Shown: positions 52,501 through 60,762 of the stretch, in pieces
Layout: the number at the start of each line of letters is the position of its first letter
Numbering within the stretch: position 1 is the first letter of the stretch
DNA from: Rhodobacterales bacterium
GTDB taxonomy: Bacteria; Pseudomonadota; Alphaproteobacteria; Rhodobacterales; Rhodobacteraceae
Reading direction: 5' to 3'
Assembly: GCA_002748265.1 (NCBI GenBank)
Contig: PDRY01000012.1
Location: 434,001 to 498,000, forward strand
Length of the DNA stretch: 64,000 nucleotides
Position numbers and translations under genes: made by a program
The notes under the pieces: generated by a model
Told to the model about the DNA's origin: nothing
The model's database searches: none
What the model saw: only the letters and a program-made list of their open reading frames with translations

Positions 52501-53327
52501 TACCTGCGGCGCTTTGGATCGATGTTATTCAAGCGGTTTCCAGAGGCGAAGAACCAGACGGTCCATTTCCAGACGCTTACAGATTGGACGAAGTGTTCAA
52601 GTACCTTGACGCAGCCGACGATGTAACTGACGAGCAGATTGCGAACCTAGAACTTCCGTTCGTTCCACTGCTCTGCCGGTATGGCCACCGCAACCACGAG
52701 AGGACTCTGGCAGTGCATCGACAATTGACCAAAGAACCGAGCCTTTTTGTTGAACTGCTTCGTTGGCATTATCGGCGGCGAGACGGAACTGATGAGCCCG
52801 ACCGGCAAGAAATTCCGGAAGACAGGCGTAAGTTCCTGGCAGAGCTGGCCTATCATGCGCTGGAGGGCTGGAACATAGTCCCGGGCGATGATGCAAGTGG
52901 CATCGTAAATCAGGACGATTTCAACACATGGGCGGACGCGGCCTTGGCGGATGCAGGAGAGGCAGATCGTAAGGAGGTCGCCGAAACGCATCTTGGGGCG
53001 TTGCTTGCGCGATTTGCTCGCCGCCGGCCTTGGGACGACTGGTTGCCTGTCTGTATATTGGACTACCTTGAACGCCCTGAAAATGACGGTCTCCGAGAGA
53101 AGTTTGATCTTGGCGTGCGAAATGCCAGAGGCGTCACGACGCGCGGCCCGTACGATGGTGGCGAACAAGAAAGGCGACTTGCCGAGCGATATCGCAATCT
53201 GGCCGGACGTTTTGACAACTCGCACCCGAGAGTCGGACAAATGCTAGTTCGCATCGCTGAAGGGTACGAATGGGATGGACGTCGACAAGATGAGCAAGCG
53301 GCGGTTGGGGAGCGCTGGCATCCTTAA
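49536..53327 (+). CDS. Large unknown protein with possible nuclease-like N-terminus, downstream of CapV
   Basis: A 1263-residue soluble protein starting 2 bp after the capV stop. The N-terminal ~180 residues contain GLDGQAECED (Asp53), WVPAGRSVWEMG (Glu73) and AKADADYIKRT (Lys83), a pattern I associate with variant PD-(D/E)XK-like domains at the front of large defence proteins. The next part (VSTRRHNEQAVLLEKLRG, then VQADDRGEAVAFVIATLIE) resembles a STAND-like NTPase region, but I see no Walker A motif. The remaining ~900 residues are helical and repeat-like, suitable for recognition. Probably an extra defence gene in the CBASS operon. Function not known. Confidence 0.6.
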   Translation: MTIDETAIRQWADRHECRSNLPILVRRLIRETTSSLVSLRFPGNEAVDLSGLDGQAECEDATTWVPAGRSVWEMGCNQDPRAKADADYIKRTGETPQPDRQSTGYLFVTPRRWNGKEAWLTEKRAEGDWAAVEAYDAIDLETWLEEAPATARWLSEKLGIGTPGLKSPQEWWNSWTTASQPPLSIKLVSTRRHNEQAVLLEKLRGNEHTIPVQADDRGEAVAFVIATLIETNALDLLDRTLVATSPGVRIPTSSNRLVVVADVEEGADLDLGDRTNLTVVRPYPKGRLDVREPLLLSHVPADAFRSGLQEMGLAADDAEGLALKVGHSIPVLRRHLSSDPDVRRPSWARNRVSAKRLLPFALAGSWVERENMEDGTILQLLGEFQDGEIERIRDELLTLDDAPIARYGHVNIVVSQLDALFAAGQYIEREDLDRFFQLVPELLGDRDPALDLPQDQWYMANVLGHARSFSGALLSGLGDALCILSVHGAEICGNRLRMDLSVRAGQVVRSLMQDANEERWLSIRGHLRALAEASPSTFLDCLETELRKPEPAIRAIMGTTDGVMSGECLRTNLLWALELLAWHPAYFSRVAEVVFRLRGFEVEDNWSNSPRNTARSLFLPWLPATTLRVEEKMEILRRLSNDFRRPAMDVCISLLPGGGPGFASRTARPQWRALEAEVPDPTNLDVHEAAIEASRLLIDLAPFDKAEFDDLFEVATRLHPDDLKRMVVEVERWSENASDEDKAELRNSLRRRDVMRAYQESEEDEQLVTALRRLELALEPESAVSRHKWLFENSHVEWRSLVEDEGEGRLSWEERSALVQQTRRTALEEIREELGDEALLSFALCVKQPEIVAQVLLPQEAGVDAAVQWSRDALLAEESEKSDVFLGQVLWSASWIDLHGVIKGLDQQGHLNTANARSRLAKHLPGRPIGWEVAEALGDDVASVFWESTQIRVWDETPVEQVEYAVAKLLAAQRPRSAFSAVQFIGDRLPAALWIDVIQAVSRGEEPDGPFPDAYRLDEVFKYLDAADDVTDEQIANLELPFVPLLCRYGHRNHERTLAVHRQLTKEPSLFVELLRWHYRRRDGTDEPDRQEIPEDRRKFLAELAYHALEGWNIVPGDDASGIVNQDDFNTWADAALADAGEADRKEVAETHLGALLARFARRRPWDDWLPVCILDYLERPENDGLREKFDLGVRNARGVTTRGPYDGGEQERRLAERYRNLAGRFDNSHPRVGQMLVRIAEGYEWDGRRQDEQAAVGERWHP

Positions 53328-53726
53328 GCATGTCGAATTAGGCAACTAATTCGGTTGGCAGATCGACGGTCTTTCTATTCTTCCAGGAGCGCAGTAGTCG
53401 GACAAAGAACTACTAGGGGCGGTTCACTGGCCGATGCGAATGGCAGCTAAGCGGATTGCAACCGCAGCATTCGGAAGAGGTGCTGAGAGTCCGCTCTGGG
53501 CCGGGAGCGAGCAGTTCTAGCGTCGACGCCAATTGCCTCAGTAGACGAGGCTTGACCAGTCCGCGTCGATCTGCCAGTTGCTCGCTCAGGTGCCGGGCAC
53601 CTGCCGCCTGCGGACGCAAGTCACGGTGAAGCCCGGAGAACGACGACACCTCACCCTCGAAGCATTTCGCAGGTGGGTAATGCAGGCACCCTCCCGATCC
53701 GAAATGCCTCCATGGAGGAGTGAGCG
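53328..53726. other. 399-bp interval without recognisable gene
   Basis: Between the large ORF and the MATE gene. Short open frames here lack ribosome-binding sites and family features. GC-rich with several small inverted repeats. I see no terminator or tRNA. GGAGGAGTGAGCG just before 53727 is the MATE ribosome-binding site. Confidence 0.5.
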
Positions 53727-55130
53727 ATGTCTGTTCGTCGCGCAATCAATGCCCCGTCCGCAGTGGGCGTGAATTCCTTTCTGACCGGGCCCATCGGTCG
53801 GGTTTTCCTGTCAAACGCCGTGCCCATGGCGGTGGTGATGTCCACCGGCGGGCTCTTGAATGTCGTCGATGGCATTTTCGTGGGACGGTTCGTTGGCGCG
53901 GATGCCTTGGCGGCGATCAGCCTGGCCTTTCCGATTGTCATGGTGCTGACCGCACTCACCACACTGGTCGGCGGCGGTATGGCGAGCCTGTTCACGCGGC
54001 ACCTTGGCGCGACAAACCGAGAGGCGGCGGGTGCGGTCTTCGCGGGCGCACATGGGCTTGTCCTTGCAGTGAGCGCCTGTTTGGCCGTCGGTGCCTATGC
54101 CTTCGGGGACATGGCGCTGGCTTGGCTATCGACGGGCAATCGGGATGTCGCCGGACTCGCCCGTGACTATCTGGCGATCCTGCTGCTCGGGGCGCCGATC
54201 CAGTTTGCCCTTGGCCTGCATGGGGACGCGCTGCGCAGTGAGGGCAAAGCCGGGGTGATCGCGCTGCTGTCGGTGCTGGTGAACTTCTTCAACATCGCTG
54301 CCAACTATGTCGCCATTGTTGTGTTCGACCTCGGCATTGCGGGTTCTGCCATCGGGACCGTCGCCGCCCAAGCCCTCGGCTTTGGACTGGCGCTGATGGT
54401 CCGTGGCCGCAGCCCGTCGCTTCTGCCCCTACGCCTGATCCTCAGCACTAGCTGGTTGCGACACTGGCGCCAGATCCTTGGTCTGGGTTTGCCGCTCTGC
54501 CTCAGCTTTGTCGGCATGGCGCTGGTCTCGACCATCGTTCTGCGGGCCATCGGGACGCAGAGCGCCGACCCCGCCACCGATGTCGCGGGGTATGGCGTGG
54601 TGACGCGGATCTTGGGCTTCGCGTTCCTGCCGCAATTGGCGTTTGCCCTCACGGTCCAGACGATCACGGGCACCAATGTCGGCGCCGGGCTACCGGACCG
54701 CGCCCTTGCGGCGCTGAAGCTTGGGATGGGGTGCGCATTCCTCTGGTGTCTCGGCGTGACCCTTGCCGGGGTCGTGGCGGGGGAGGCCATCGGCGCGCTC
54801 TTCAGCGATGATCTGGCTGTTGCCCAAGCGACCGGGCGGATCATGACGATCATCACGCTGCTTTACGCGGCCAACGGGCCGATCTTGGTTCTGGCCATGC
54901 ACTTTCAGGCCATGGGGCACCCGGTGCGCACGGCTGTTCTGACACTTGCCAAGCCTTGGTTGCTTACACCAGCGCTGATCGCCGCTTTGTCGGCGCGTTT
55001 TGGCGCTGACGGGATCTGGGCAGCCTTTCCATGTGCCGATGCGGTGCTTCTTGCGCTGGCTCTGACCATCGGGTTTCGCGGCGACCTCGCTCCCGCGCAG
55101 AACTCAGCCACCATAGGAGAGACCAAATGA
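53727..55130 (+). CDS. MATE-family multidrug efflux transporter
   Basis: A 467-residue membrane protein with about twelve hydrophobic helices. VPMAVVMSTGGLLNVVDGIF in the first helices and the pseudo-symmetric second half (LPLCLSFVGMALVSTIVLRA) fit the MATE family of Na+- or H+-coupled drug exporters. GC-rich like the core genes, unlike the neighbouring defence genes, so it may be separate cargo. It overlaps the next gene by 4 bp (ATGA). Confidence 0.87.
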   Translation: MSVRRAINAPSAVGVNSFLTGPIGRVFLSNAVPMAVVMSTGGLLNVVDGIFVGRFVGADALAAISLAFPIVMVLTALTTLVGGGMASLFTRHLGATNREAAGAVFAGAHGLVLAVSACLAVGAYAFGDMALAWLSTGNRDVAGLARDYLAILLLGAPIQFALGLHGDALRSEGKAGVIALLSVLVNFFNIAANYVAIVVFDLGIAGSAIGTVAAQALGFGLALMVRGRSPSLLPLRLILSTSWLRHWRQILGLGLPLCLSFVGMALVSTIVLRAIGTQSADPATDVAGYGVVTRILGFAFLPQLAFALTVQTITGTNVGAGLPDRALAALKLGMGCAFLWCLGVTLAGVVAGEAIGALFSDDLAVAQATGRIMTIITLLYAANGPILVLAMHFQAMGHPVRTAVLTLAKPWLLTPALIAALSARFGADGIWAAFPCADAVLLALALTIGFRGDLAPAQNSATIGETK

Positions 55131-55558
55131 CCGATCTGACACTGGACGCCGCGAAGGCGCAGGCGAAGGCCCTGCGGCAAGCGCTGGCGGCAAACAATTC
55201 CCCCGTCAGCCACGCTCAGGCGCTGGAGCTTGTCGCCCAGCAGCATGGCGCGCGCGATTGGAACACGCTTCACGCGCGGCTCACACGTCGCAACGTACCG
55301 CCAGAACTGGCGCTTGGGGATCGCGTGACAGGCACCTATCTTGGCCAGTCCTATCGCGGGAAGATCATTGCGATTTCGGGCCCCCCCGATCACCGACATG
55401 TCGAGATCCGGCTGGATGAGCCGGTCGACACGGTGACGTTTGCAAGCTTTTCCAACTGGCGGCGCCAGATCAGGGGGACGCTTGACGCGCAAGGGCGAAG
55501 CTATCGAAAGACCTCCGATGGCGTGCCTCAGCTGGTTGTTGAGAAAGGCGAAACGTAA
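55127..55558 (+). CDS. Glyoxalase-related-domain protein
   Basis: A 143-residue soluble protein from the ATG at 55127, with AGGAGAG before it and overlapping the MATE stop. The N-terminal 60 residues (AKALRQALAANNSPVSHAQA, then LELVAQQHGARDWNTLHARL) match the small 'glyoxalase-related' helical domain found alone or fused in alphaproteobacteria. The rest is beta-rich (GDRVTGTYLGQSYRGKIIAI). Function unknown; coupling suggests a link to the transporter. Confidence 0.7.
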   Translation: MTDLTLDAAKAQAKALRQALAANNSPVSHAQALELVAQQHGARDWNTLHARLTRRNVPPELALGDRVTGTYLGQSYRGKIIAISGPPDHRHVEIRLDEPVDTVTFASFSNWRRQIRGTLDAQGRSYRKTSDGVPQLVVEKGET

Positions 55559-55900
55559 GCCCGGTCAGCTTCGCTCGGAATCCAGACAGTCCATCTGCCT
55601 TACGCATAGAGGGCGCAGGCAAATGGTCCCGCACCGATATTCATCGATGCTTGCCTAGGAGAGCGAGCTTCTTCAGAACGCACATCGGATGTCTCCTTTG
55701 GGCCGTTCGTAAGTTTGACCCTGCCCTCGAAACACGAGGAGTGAATAAGCCGGTTGACGTAGGTGCGAAGAAACCTGCCATGGTCGGAGAAGTCGTACCT
55801 TCTCCGAACTTGAGGCAAATGGAAGCCTACGCCGCGTCCTTTCCGGTGCCCGACCTTCTGAGAGATTATCACCTCACTATATGGCAAGGAGGCTGACTGT
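55559..55900. other. 342-bp interval with no firm gene
   Basis: An 81-codon plus-strand frame ending at 55896 is open, but it starts at a TTG without a ribosome-binding site and resembles nothing I know. Its end provides the GGAGG for the next gene. Treated as probably non-coding. Confidence 0.45.
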
Positions 55901-56416
55901 ATGAGCCGCCGGTATTTTTGGACTAAGACTTGGGGTGCTCCCGGCTTTCCGGAGCATGAGGCTCTGGCGCTGAGCGAAGAATCTACACGTCAGCGCATCC
56001 TAAAATACATCCAGCCCGGTGACATCGTTGTTTACCTAACGAGCAAACAGAAGGAAGCCGATCCCAAGCGAAGCGGGCGAATCGCTGGTGCCGTCGAGAT
56101 CGCACATCCTCTTCGGGAGGTAGATGTTGAGCCTCTGTCGGACGGGAGCCGACCGCCGGAGGACTATAGGGAGAGAGATGGGCGATTCCGTTGGCCCTAT
56201 GGTATAGCTGTGTCGCGGACATGGTCTTTCATTGAGCAAGAAAGCAACGATACACTGATCCCGGACCACGCTGGGAAAGGAATACAGGGCGCAAAAGACA
56301 TTCATGAGATGCGACCAGAAGAGATCGACCGCCTTATGCCGTTGAGCGCCATAGAGCTAGTGAAGGGCAAAGCGTCCCAAGAGCTATCATTCGAAGACTC
56401 ACTTCATCGCCCTTGA
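55901..56416 (+). CDS. EVE/PUA-like domain protein
   Basis: A 171-residue protein with GGAGG upstream. YFWTKTWGAPGF at the start, then IQPGDIVVYLTSKQKEADPK and SGRIAGAVEIAHPLREVDV, fit the EVE (PUA-like) fold. EVE domains bind modified bases and commonly sit with restriction or McrBC-type systems. Here it lies between a small unknown gene and a broken nuclease gene. The role in sensing modified DNA is inferred. Confidence 0.55.
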   Translation: MSRRYFWTKTWGAPGFPEHEALALSEESTRQRILKYIQPGDIVVYLTSKQKEADPKRSGRIAGAVEIAHPLREVDVEPLSDGSRPPEDYRERDGRFRWPYGIAVSRTWSFIEQESNDTLIPDHAGKGIQGAKDIHEMRPEEIDRLMPLSAIELVKGKASQELSFEDSLHRP

Positions 56417-56431
56417 CACCAAAAGATCGGG

Positions 56432-56776
56432 GTGGGCACAGCGCAGAATTCAGATCCAGCCACACATCTTTATATTGCACAGACCTATGATGATGCCCGT
56501 GGACTGACCTTCAAGGTCAGCGTAGGGACAGCCGCAGAAGGGGTTGAAGACCTAAATCGCTATTGTCGTTTGGCCGAGGGACAATCGAGGTGGTCCGAGA
56601 GATCAGCGAGCCAGTTCGCCACAGTCGCTGGCGCAAAGGCTGCCAAGGATTCTATTCTGCGCGAAGCAAGGAATGCAGGGTACGGGTCCAGTGATCATTC
56701 CGAACTTCTGGTCGGCATCTCGACTCGCGATCTGGATACGCTTTTTCGAAGGCCCGAGCTATTGGTTTTAGTGTAG
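56432..56776 (+). CDS. Hypothetical protein
   Basis: A 114-residue frame starting at GTG, 16 bp after the EVE-like gene. THLYIAQTYDDARGLTFKVS and GISTRDLDTLFRRPELL suggest a small alpha/beta domain; the opening resembles GIY-YIG or T5orf172-like nuclease starts (HLYIAQ) but lacks a clear catalytic set. Operon position supports it being real. Not recognised. Confidence 0.45.
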   Translation: MGTAQNSDPATHLYIAQTYDDARGLTFKVSVGTAAEGVEDLNRYCRLAEGQSRWSERSASQFATVAGAKAAKDSILREARNAGYGSSDHSELLVGISTRDLDTLFRRPELLVLV

Positions 56777-56902
56777 ATGGCGAAGGAGGGCCGATCGAAC
56801 CCAGCTGAAAATCAGTTTATGATGTGCTCTGTTAGAGCCACATCGATTTGCTGGGCGTTTGAGCGTTGGGATGCAGTTCAGTTCACTCCGAGTTTGCAAA
56901 GC

Positions 56903-58319
56903 CTACGGCTCATACTCATGCGAATCCTCGGAGATTGCCTCGATAGCAACATCCTCCGCCGAAGATCGATCTACTCGGATCTTTGGGGCAGCCTTTTTCC
57001 ACGCGACCAGATGTGAGCCGACCTCTCGATAGAACGCGGGCACAATGTCTTCGAGGTCAGAAATGAAATTCTGCTGCTGAGTAAACCGCGCCCCCAGTTT
57101 CTTGGCGTAAAACACATAGAAACTATGGGGCGACTTGCCTTCCATACCCTGTTCGGCCAGCGCCACGTCAGCGATTAAGTCACTTACCAAATGCTGCGTT
57201 GGGTCCGCGCTACCGGGCCAAAGTAGCCGCACAAACAAGTCGTCCACGGCTTCGGTTTTGACCTGTCTAAGAAGCCAGTTCACTCGCGCCTTGGTAGAGA
57301 CCTTATCTTCGGGCGCGCGCAGTGTCATACCTACGTCAATTGCGCGGCGTGGCATGTCTGCGATAACCTCTAGCGGTGCTGCTGCATCTGGGATGTCGAG
57401 CAAAGCCGAGAGCTGTTTGTTATCTCGCAGCCTGGTTAATCCTGCCTTCTCGCGCTCTCCATGATCAGCCTTTTCCTTGCGGGACAGCTTTTCAGAAACA
57501 TTGGCTTCGGTCATGCGACTCAGAATTAGGGAAAGGTCCCTGCTTTCTTGATGCCAGGCATGGATCACCTCAACCGCATCACTTGAACGTGCAGGGATCA
57601 CACCGCCACTCGACACCAATCTATTAAGTTCGGTCCAGGCCTTCGGCATCCGGTCAAAGCCTTTCACCCCGGCACTTTCGTGGGTCAGGAAACGCCGTAG
57701 CTCGTTGAGCAAAATCCGCTGATCGATATCGTCAACGTCATCCTGACTCAGCAGCAGATCTGCCTCGGTAAGCACATGCATCCACGACCAATGATACACA
57801 GGGATCTTGGAACGGCTTTTGCGGACATCGGCCAAAGGATGCTGATCGGCGGCGGTGGCGAACTGATTGGAGATCGTAAGCACGCAGTCGATGTCATTAT
57901 CCTTGGCCAAGTGCCGGATCCTTGGCCAAGTGCCGGTATTTTTCGATCTGCTCTGTGGTTAGCTCACTACTGCCAACCTTGGCTTCGACCAAGGCGCGCC
58001 ATTCCCGTTTGCCGGTTTTCACCACGATCAACCCGTCGGGACGGTCTTTTAGATTGCTTGGGCGGTTTTTCAGTACGATTTCGGTATAGGTCTCAATCCG
58101 GCTGCGCACTCCGATCCTTTGGCCAAGGGAGCCAAGCAAATTTGCTCCGAATTCGTTTACCTTTGAAAGGCATGCCAACACGATCGATGTCGTTCGGCCT
58201 TCTTTGGACGTGGTTGACAGGACGGGGAACAGCCGCGCGGGCTCTCCTTGAACAACGGATTCGGGCAAACCTTCTTTCAAAACAATCTCCTCCAATTCCT
58301 GAAAGCATGGACTGCCCAA
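56903..58319 (-). pseudogene. PD-(D/E)XK nuclease-type gene, split by a 19-bp tandem duplication
   Basis: The N-terminal part (58319 down to about 57900) has DRPDGLIVVKTGKREWRALV, followed by EAKVG, a PD...ExK nuclease signature. EQIEKYRHLAKD then should continue as NDIDCVLTISNQFATAA, which is the start of the second frame (57910 to 56903). A 19-bp unit repeated in tandem at 57899-57936 adds one base to the frame and causes a stop soon after. Removing one unit restores a single protein of about 465 residues. Reversible slippage there could switch the gene on and off. Confidence 0.82.
57899..57936. repeat. Tandem duplication, 2 x 19 bp
   Basis: The unit ATCCTTGGCCAAGTGCCGG occurs twice with no spacer. 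Because 19 is not a multiple of three, the second copy shifts the nuclease reading frame. The two copies are identical, so the event is probably recent. Confidence 0.92.
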
Positions 58320-58470
58320 AAGTGATCAGTCAACAATATTGCTCGCCCGTTCAAAGCATCTGTCTTTGATGTGGCCGTATCTGCCTCGTCGACTTTATTG
58401 TTGCCAACGCTTGGATTGATGCAATTTCAATCAGTCTAGAAGTGACGGTGACCCGACAAACGACAGTGAT

Positions 58471-59361
58471 CTAGTCCACAATGTGCCCATGCTCCCTCGA
58501 GGTCTCCAACTCCACCGCTGTAACAGGCCGATACGAGACAAACTCGCTCCCCGAACAGGACGGCAGGCCAAGGGCCTCTATCAGCGGGGCGTCGTAGTGG
58601 CCGGACAGCAGCAACACGCCCTCACGCGCCAGAATGTCCCGTGTCCCCCTCCCGTTGTCTGACCTGATCCGGCGCATGAAGTCTTGCTGTTGGGCGACCG
58701 CCTCCACCACATCGCGCGTGATCGGAATGCCCTGCACTTCTCGGAACAGCGCCGCCATCCTCTGATTGCCCGTCTTGCCCGCGAATATCCGGGAGACCAC
58801 ATCAGGTTCCACGGTTCGCCAGAAATTCGGTGGATAGGGGTGGTCTCGCAGCAGCCAAAAGATGTTTTCGAACCCCGCTGCTGAGACGCTCTTTTTCGCA
58901 TCCTTGTTCTGACCCAGCGTCAGATAGTCCGTCTTCGACACGATCAGGCCCAGGTAGCATCGGGCGCGGGCCTCATCTGCAGCGACCAAGATACAGGGAT
59001 GGTCAAGCGCCTCCGTCGGGATCATCCAGTTGTTGCCCATGGTGTTCTTGATATCGACATCGCGCCCTAGAATCTCCGTGTCGAGCTTGCCTTTGGGCAG
59101 GTCCAACATGGCGCGCAATTCGATCTCAACGCGGGTGCCGATGTAGGTCTTCTCGGTCTTCTCCAACTCGTCGTAGGACCGCCGCCCGGTCTTGGGCGTC
59201 ATGATGACATCATCCACGCATTGCCGCAGCATGGCGGAGAACTGCTCGGCCAGCCCATCGGGGCCGCCAGCCCGCGCGGTGATGTCTTGCGCCAGAGCGG
59301 ACAGCAGCTCGTGGTCGGGGTGACCCGGCACAACAATGCTCTCAGGGATATTTTTCTTCAT
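58471..59361 (-). CDS. NaeI-like type II restriction endonuclease
   Basis: A 296-residue protein from MKKNIPESIVV (59361). YIGTRVEIELRAML, KLDTEILGRDVDIKNTMG and NNWMIPTEALDHPCILVAAD match the NaeI endonuclease domain. Asp94, Asp103 and Lys105 reproduce the NaeI Asp-x8-Asp-x-Lys catalytic spacing, with a Glu about 15 residues before. If specificity is conserved it would cut GCCGGC. It follows the cytosine methyltransferase gene by 60 bp in the same direction, forming an R-M pair. The C-terminal half is diverged. Confidence 0.78.
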   Translation of the reverse strand: MKKNIPESIVVPGHPDHELLSALAQDITARAGGPDGLAEQFSAMLRQCVDDVIMTPKTGRRSYDELEKTEKTYIGTRVEIELRAMLDLPKGKLDTEILGRDVDIKNTMGNNWMIPTEALDHPCILVAADEARARCYLGLIVSKTDYLTLGQNKDAKKSVSAAGFENIFWLLRDHPYPPNFWRTVEPDVVSRIFAGKTGNQRMAALFREVQGIPITRDVVEAVAQQQDFMRRIRSDNGRGTRDILAREGVLLLSGHYDAPLIEALGLPSCSGSEFVSYRPVTAVELETSREHGHIVD

Positions 59362-59421
59362 CCGACTCTCCGGGCAGATCAGCCACCCGGAGTGTGTCAC
59401 GCCGCGAGAGTGTGGGGAAGG

Positions 59422-60381
59422 CTAGGCGCTCACCGCATGGAGGACAGGCTTTTGAAGAGACGCCTTGATCTTGAGCGCTACAGCCTCGGCCACAGGGGGC
59501 GGGAAGGCATTGCCCACCTGCCGGTAGGCGTTGGTCTTGGCGCCGGTAAAGTGCCAGTCATCCGGGAAGCCCTGGATGCGCGCCACCATAGGCACGGTCA
59601 GGCGGGGCATCCCGCTATGAAAGGGGTCGGGGGCCTCAGGGGCAATCGTGCGCCCCTCAACGCCCAGAGCGGCCCATGCACGGCGGGCACGGGTAGGGCC
59701 AAGGTCAGGGCCTCCATGCTTCTTGGAGCCGCCGACAATCGTCGGAGCGATCTCGTCGGCTTTGTCAGCCCAGGCCTTTGCTCCCCGCCAGCCACGTTCG
59801 GCCATCAGGTCCCCCAGGGTTTCGCCCACGGTCGGTGGGTTGTGGGGGTGAGCCTCGGGCCAGTCGAACAGATCAGAGCAGGCCTTCTCAACCGCCACGA
59901 TCACAACGCGGGGCCGAAGCTGGGGCACCCCGAAATCGGAAGCATTCAGCAGCCGCCAGTCGGTGTGGTAACCCATCTTGCTCAGCTGCCGCTTGAGGCG
60001 CTCGCGGTAGTCGTGGAACACAGCGTCCAGAAACCCCCGGACATTCTCGATCATCACGGCGCGCGGGCGGGCGTCCGCGATGATGTCCAGCGCGTCGTTG
60101 AACAGGTTGCGCTCGTCCTTCTCGCCAAGCTGTTTGCCAGCGACCGAGAACGGCGGACAGGGGAGCCCCCCGGCGAGCAAGTCGATCCCGCGATAGTCTG
60201 CGGCGCGTTCCTTGAAGATGCGCATATCCTCTTCGAGCACATTCCAAGCGGGGCGGTTGTGGCGAAGCGTGTTGCAGCAATGCTTGTCGATCTCGACAAG
60301 GGCGGTGTGGTCAAAACCGGCCCGCTCAAGGCCAAGGGCTTGCCCGCCTGCACCTGCACACAACTCCACCGAAGTCAGCAT
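59422..60381 (-). CDS. DNA (cytosine-5) methyltransferase of the NaeI-like system
   Basis: A 319-residue enzyme from the ATG at 60381, with AAAGGA before it. VELCAGAGGQALGLERAGF is motif I, GGLPCPPFSVAGKQ is motif IV with catalytic Cys75, MIENVRGF is motif VI, FGVPQLRPRVVIVA is motif VIII, and YRQVGNAFPPPVAEAV is motif X. It protects the host site from the downstream endonuclease. An in-frame upstream start at 60438 has a duplicated copy of the same ribosome-binding region (see repeat entry). Confidence 0.92.
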   Translation of the reverse strand: MLTSVELCAGAGGQALGLERAGFDHTALVEIDKHCCNTLRHNRPAWNVLEEDMRIFKERAADYRGIDLLAGGLPCPPFSVAGKQLGEKDERNLFNDALDIIADARPRAVMIENVRGFLDAVFHDYRERLKRQLSKMGYHTDWRLLNASDFGVPQLRPRVVIVAVEKACSDLFDWPEAHPHNPPTVGETLGDLMAERGWRGAKAWADKADEIAPTIVGGSKKHGGPDLGPTRARRAWAALGVEGRTIAPEAPDPFHSGMPRLTVPMVARIQGFPDDWHFTGAKTNAYRQVGNAFPPPVAEAVALKIKASLQKPVLHAVSA

Positions 60382-60384
60382 AAC

Positions 60385-60456
60385 GCCCGATCCTTTGTTC
60401 TTTTTCTGATGCCTAACACGCGCGCGAGACGGCACCAATGCCCGATCCTTTGTTCT
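60385..60456 (-). repeat. Duplicated 17-bp element before the methyltransferase gene
   Basis: AGAACAAAGGATCGGGC (minus strand) occurs at 60385-60401, where it provides the ribosome-binding site, and again at 60440-60456, 55 bp upstream and 2 bp before a possible TTG start in frame. It could be an operator pair for methyltransferase autoregulation or a duplicated start region. The rest of the gap to 60762 (about 300 bp) shows no gene. Confidence 0.55.
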
Positions 60457-60762
60457 ATACTTGTTCTTCGCGCAAAATCAAACCCACAAGCCAACACGCA
60501 CCTTGCGCCTCTGCTTTTCTCCTTTCGATTTCCGTGCACTGGCAGTAACCTTCGCGTGGCGCGGAAGACGCATCCGCGTTGGGGCGTAGCAACCCCTCTA
60601 CGACTAGGCCGGGACACCGGCTGAACACCACTGACCTATGGTCGGGGTGCCTGTGTTATACAACAGGCTCCGGCTAAAGGCGCAGGGTCCGTGTCGTAGC
60701 GGATTGCTAACACCCCGATCACCATCAGGTTTGCGAGGGCGCTCGCGTACGGGGTTTGCATT

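Noticed and set aside
55651-55896. 81-codon frame before the EVE-like gene
   Set aside because: Starts at TTG without ribosome-binding site and matches nothing recognisable; too weak to call.
59221-60624. Plus-strand 467-codon open frame
   Set aside because: Antisense to the clearly recognised methyltransferase and endonuclease genes.
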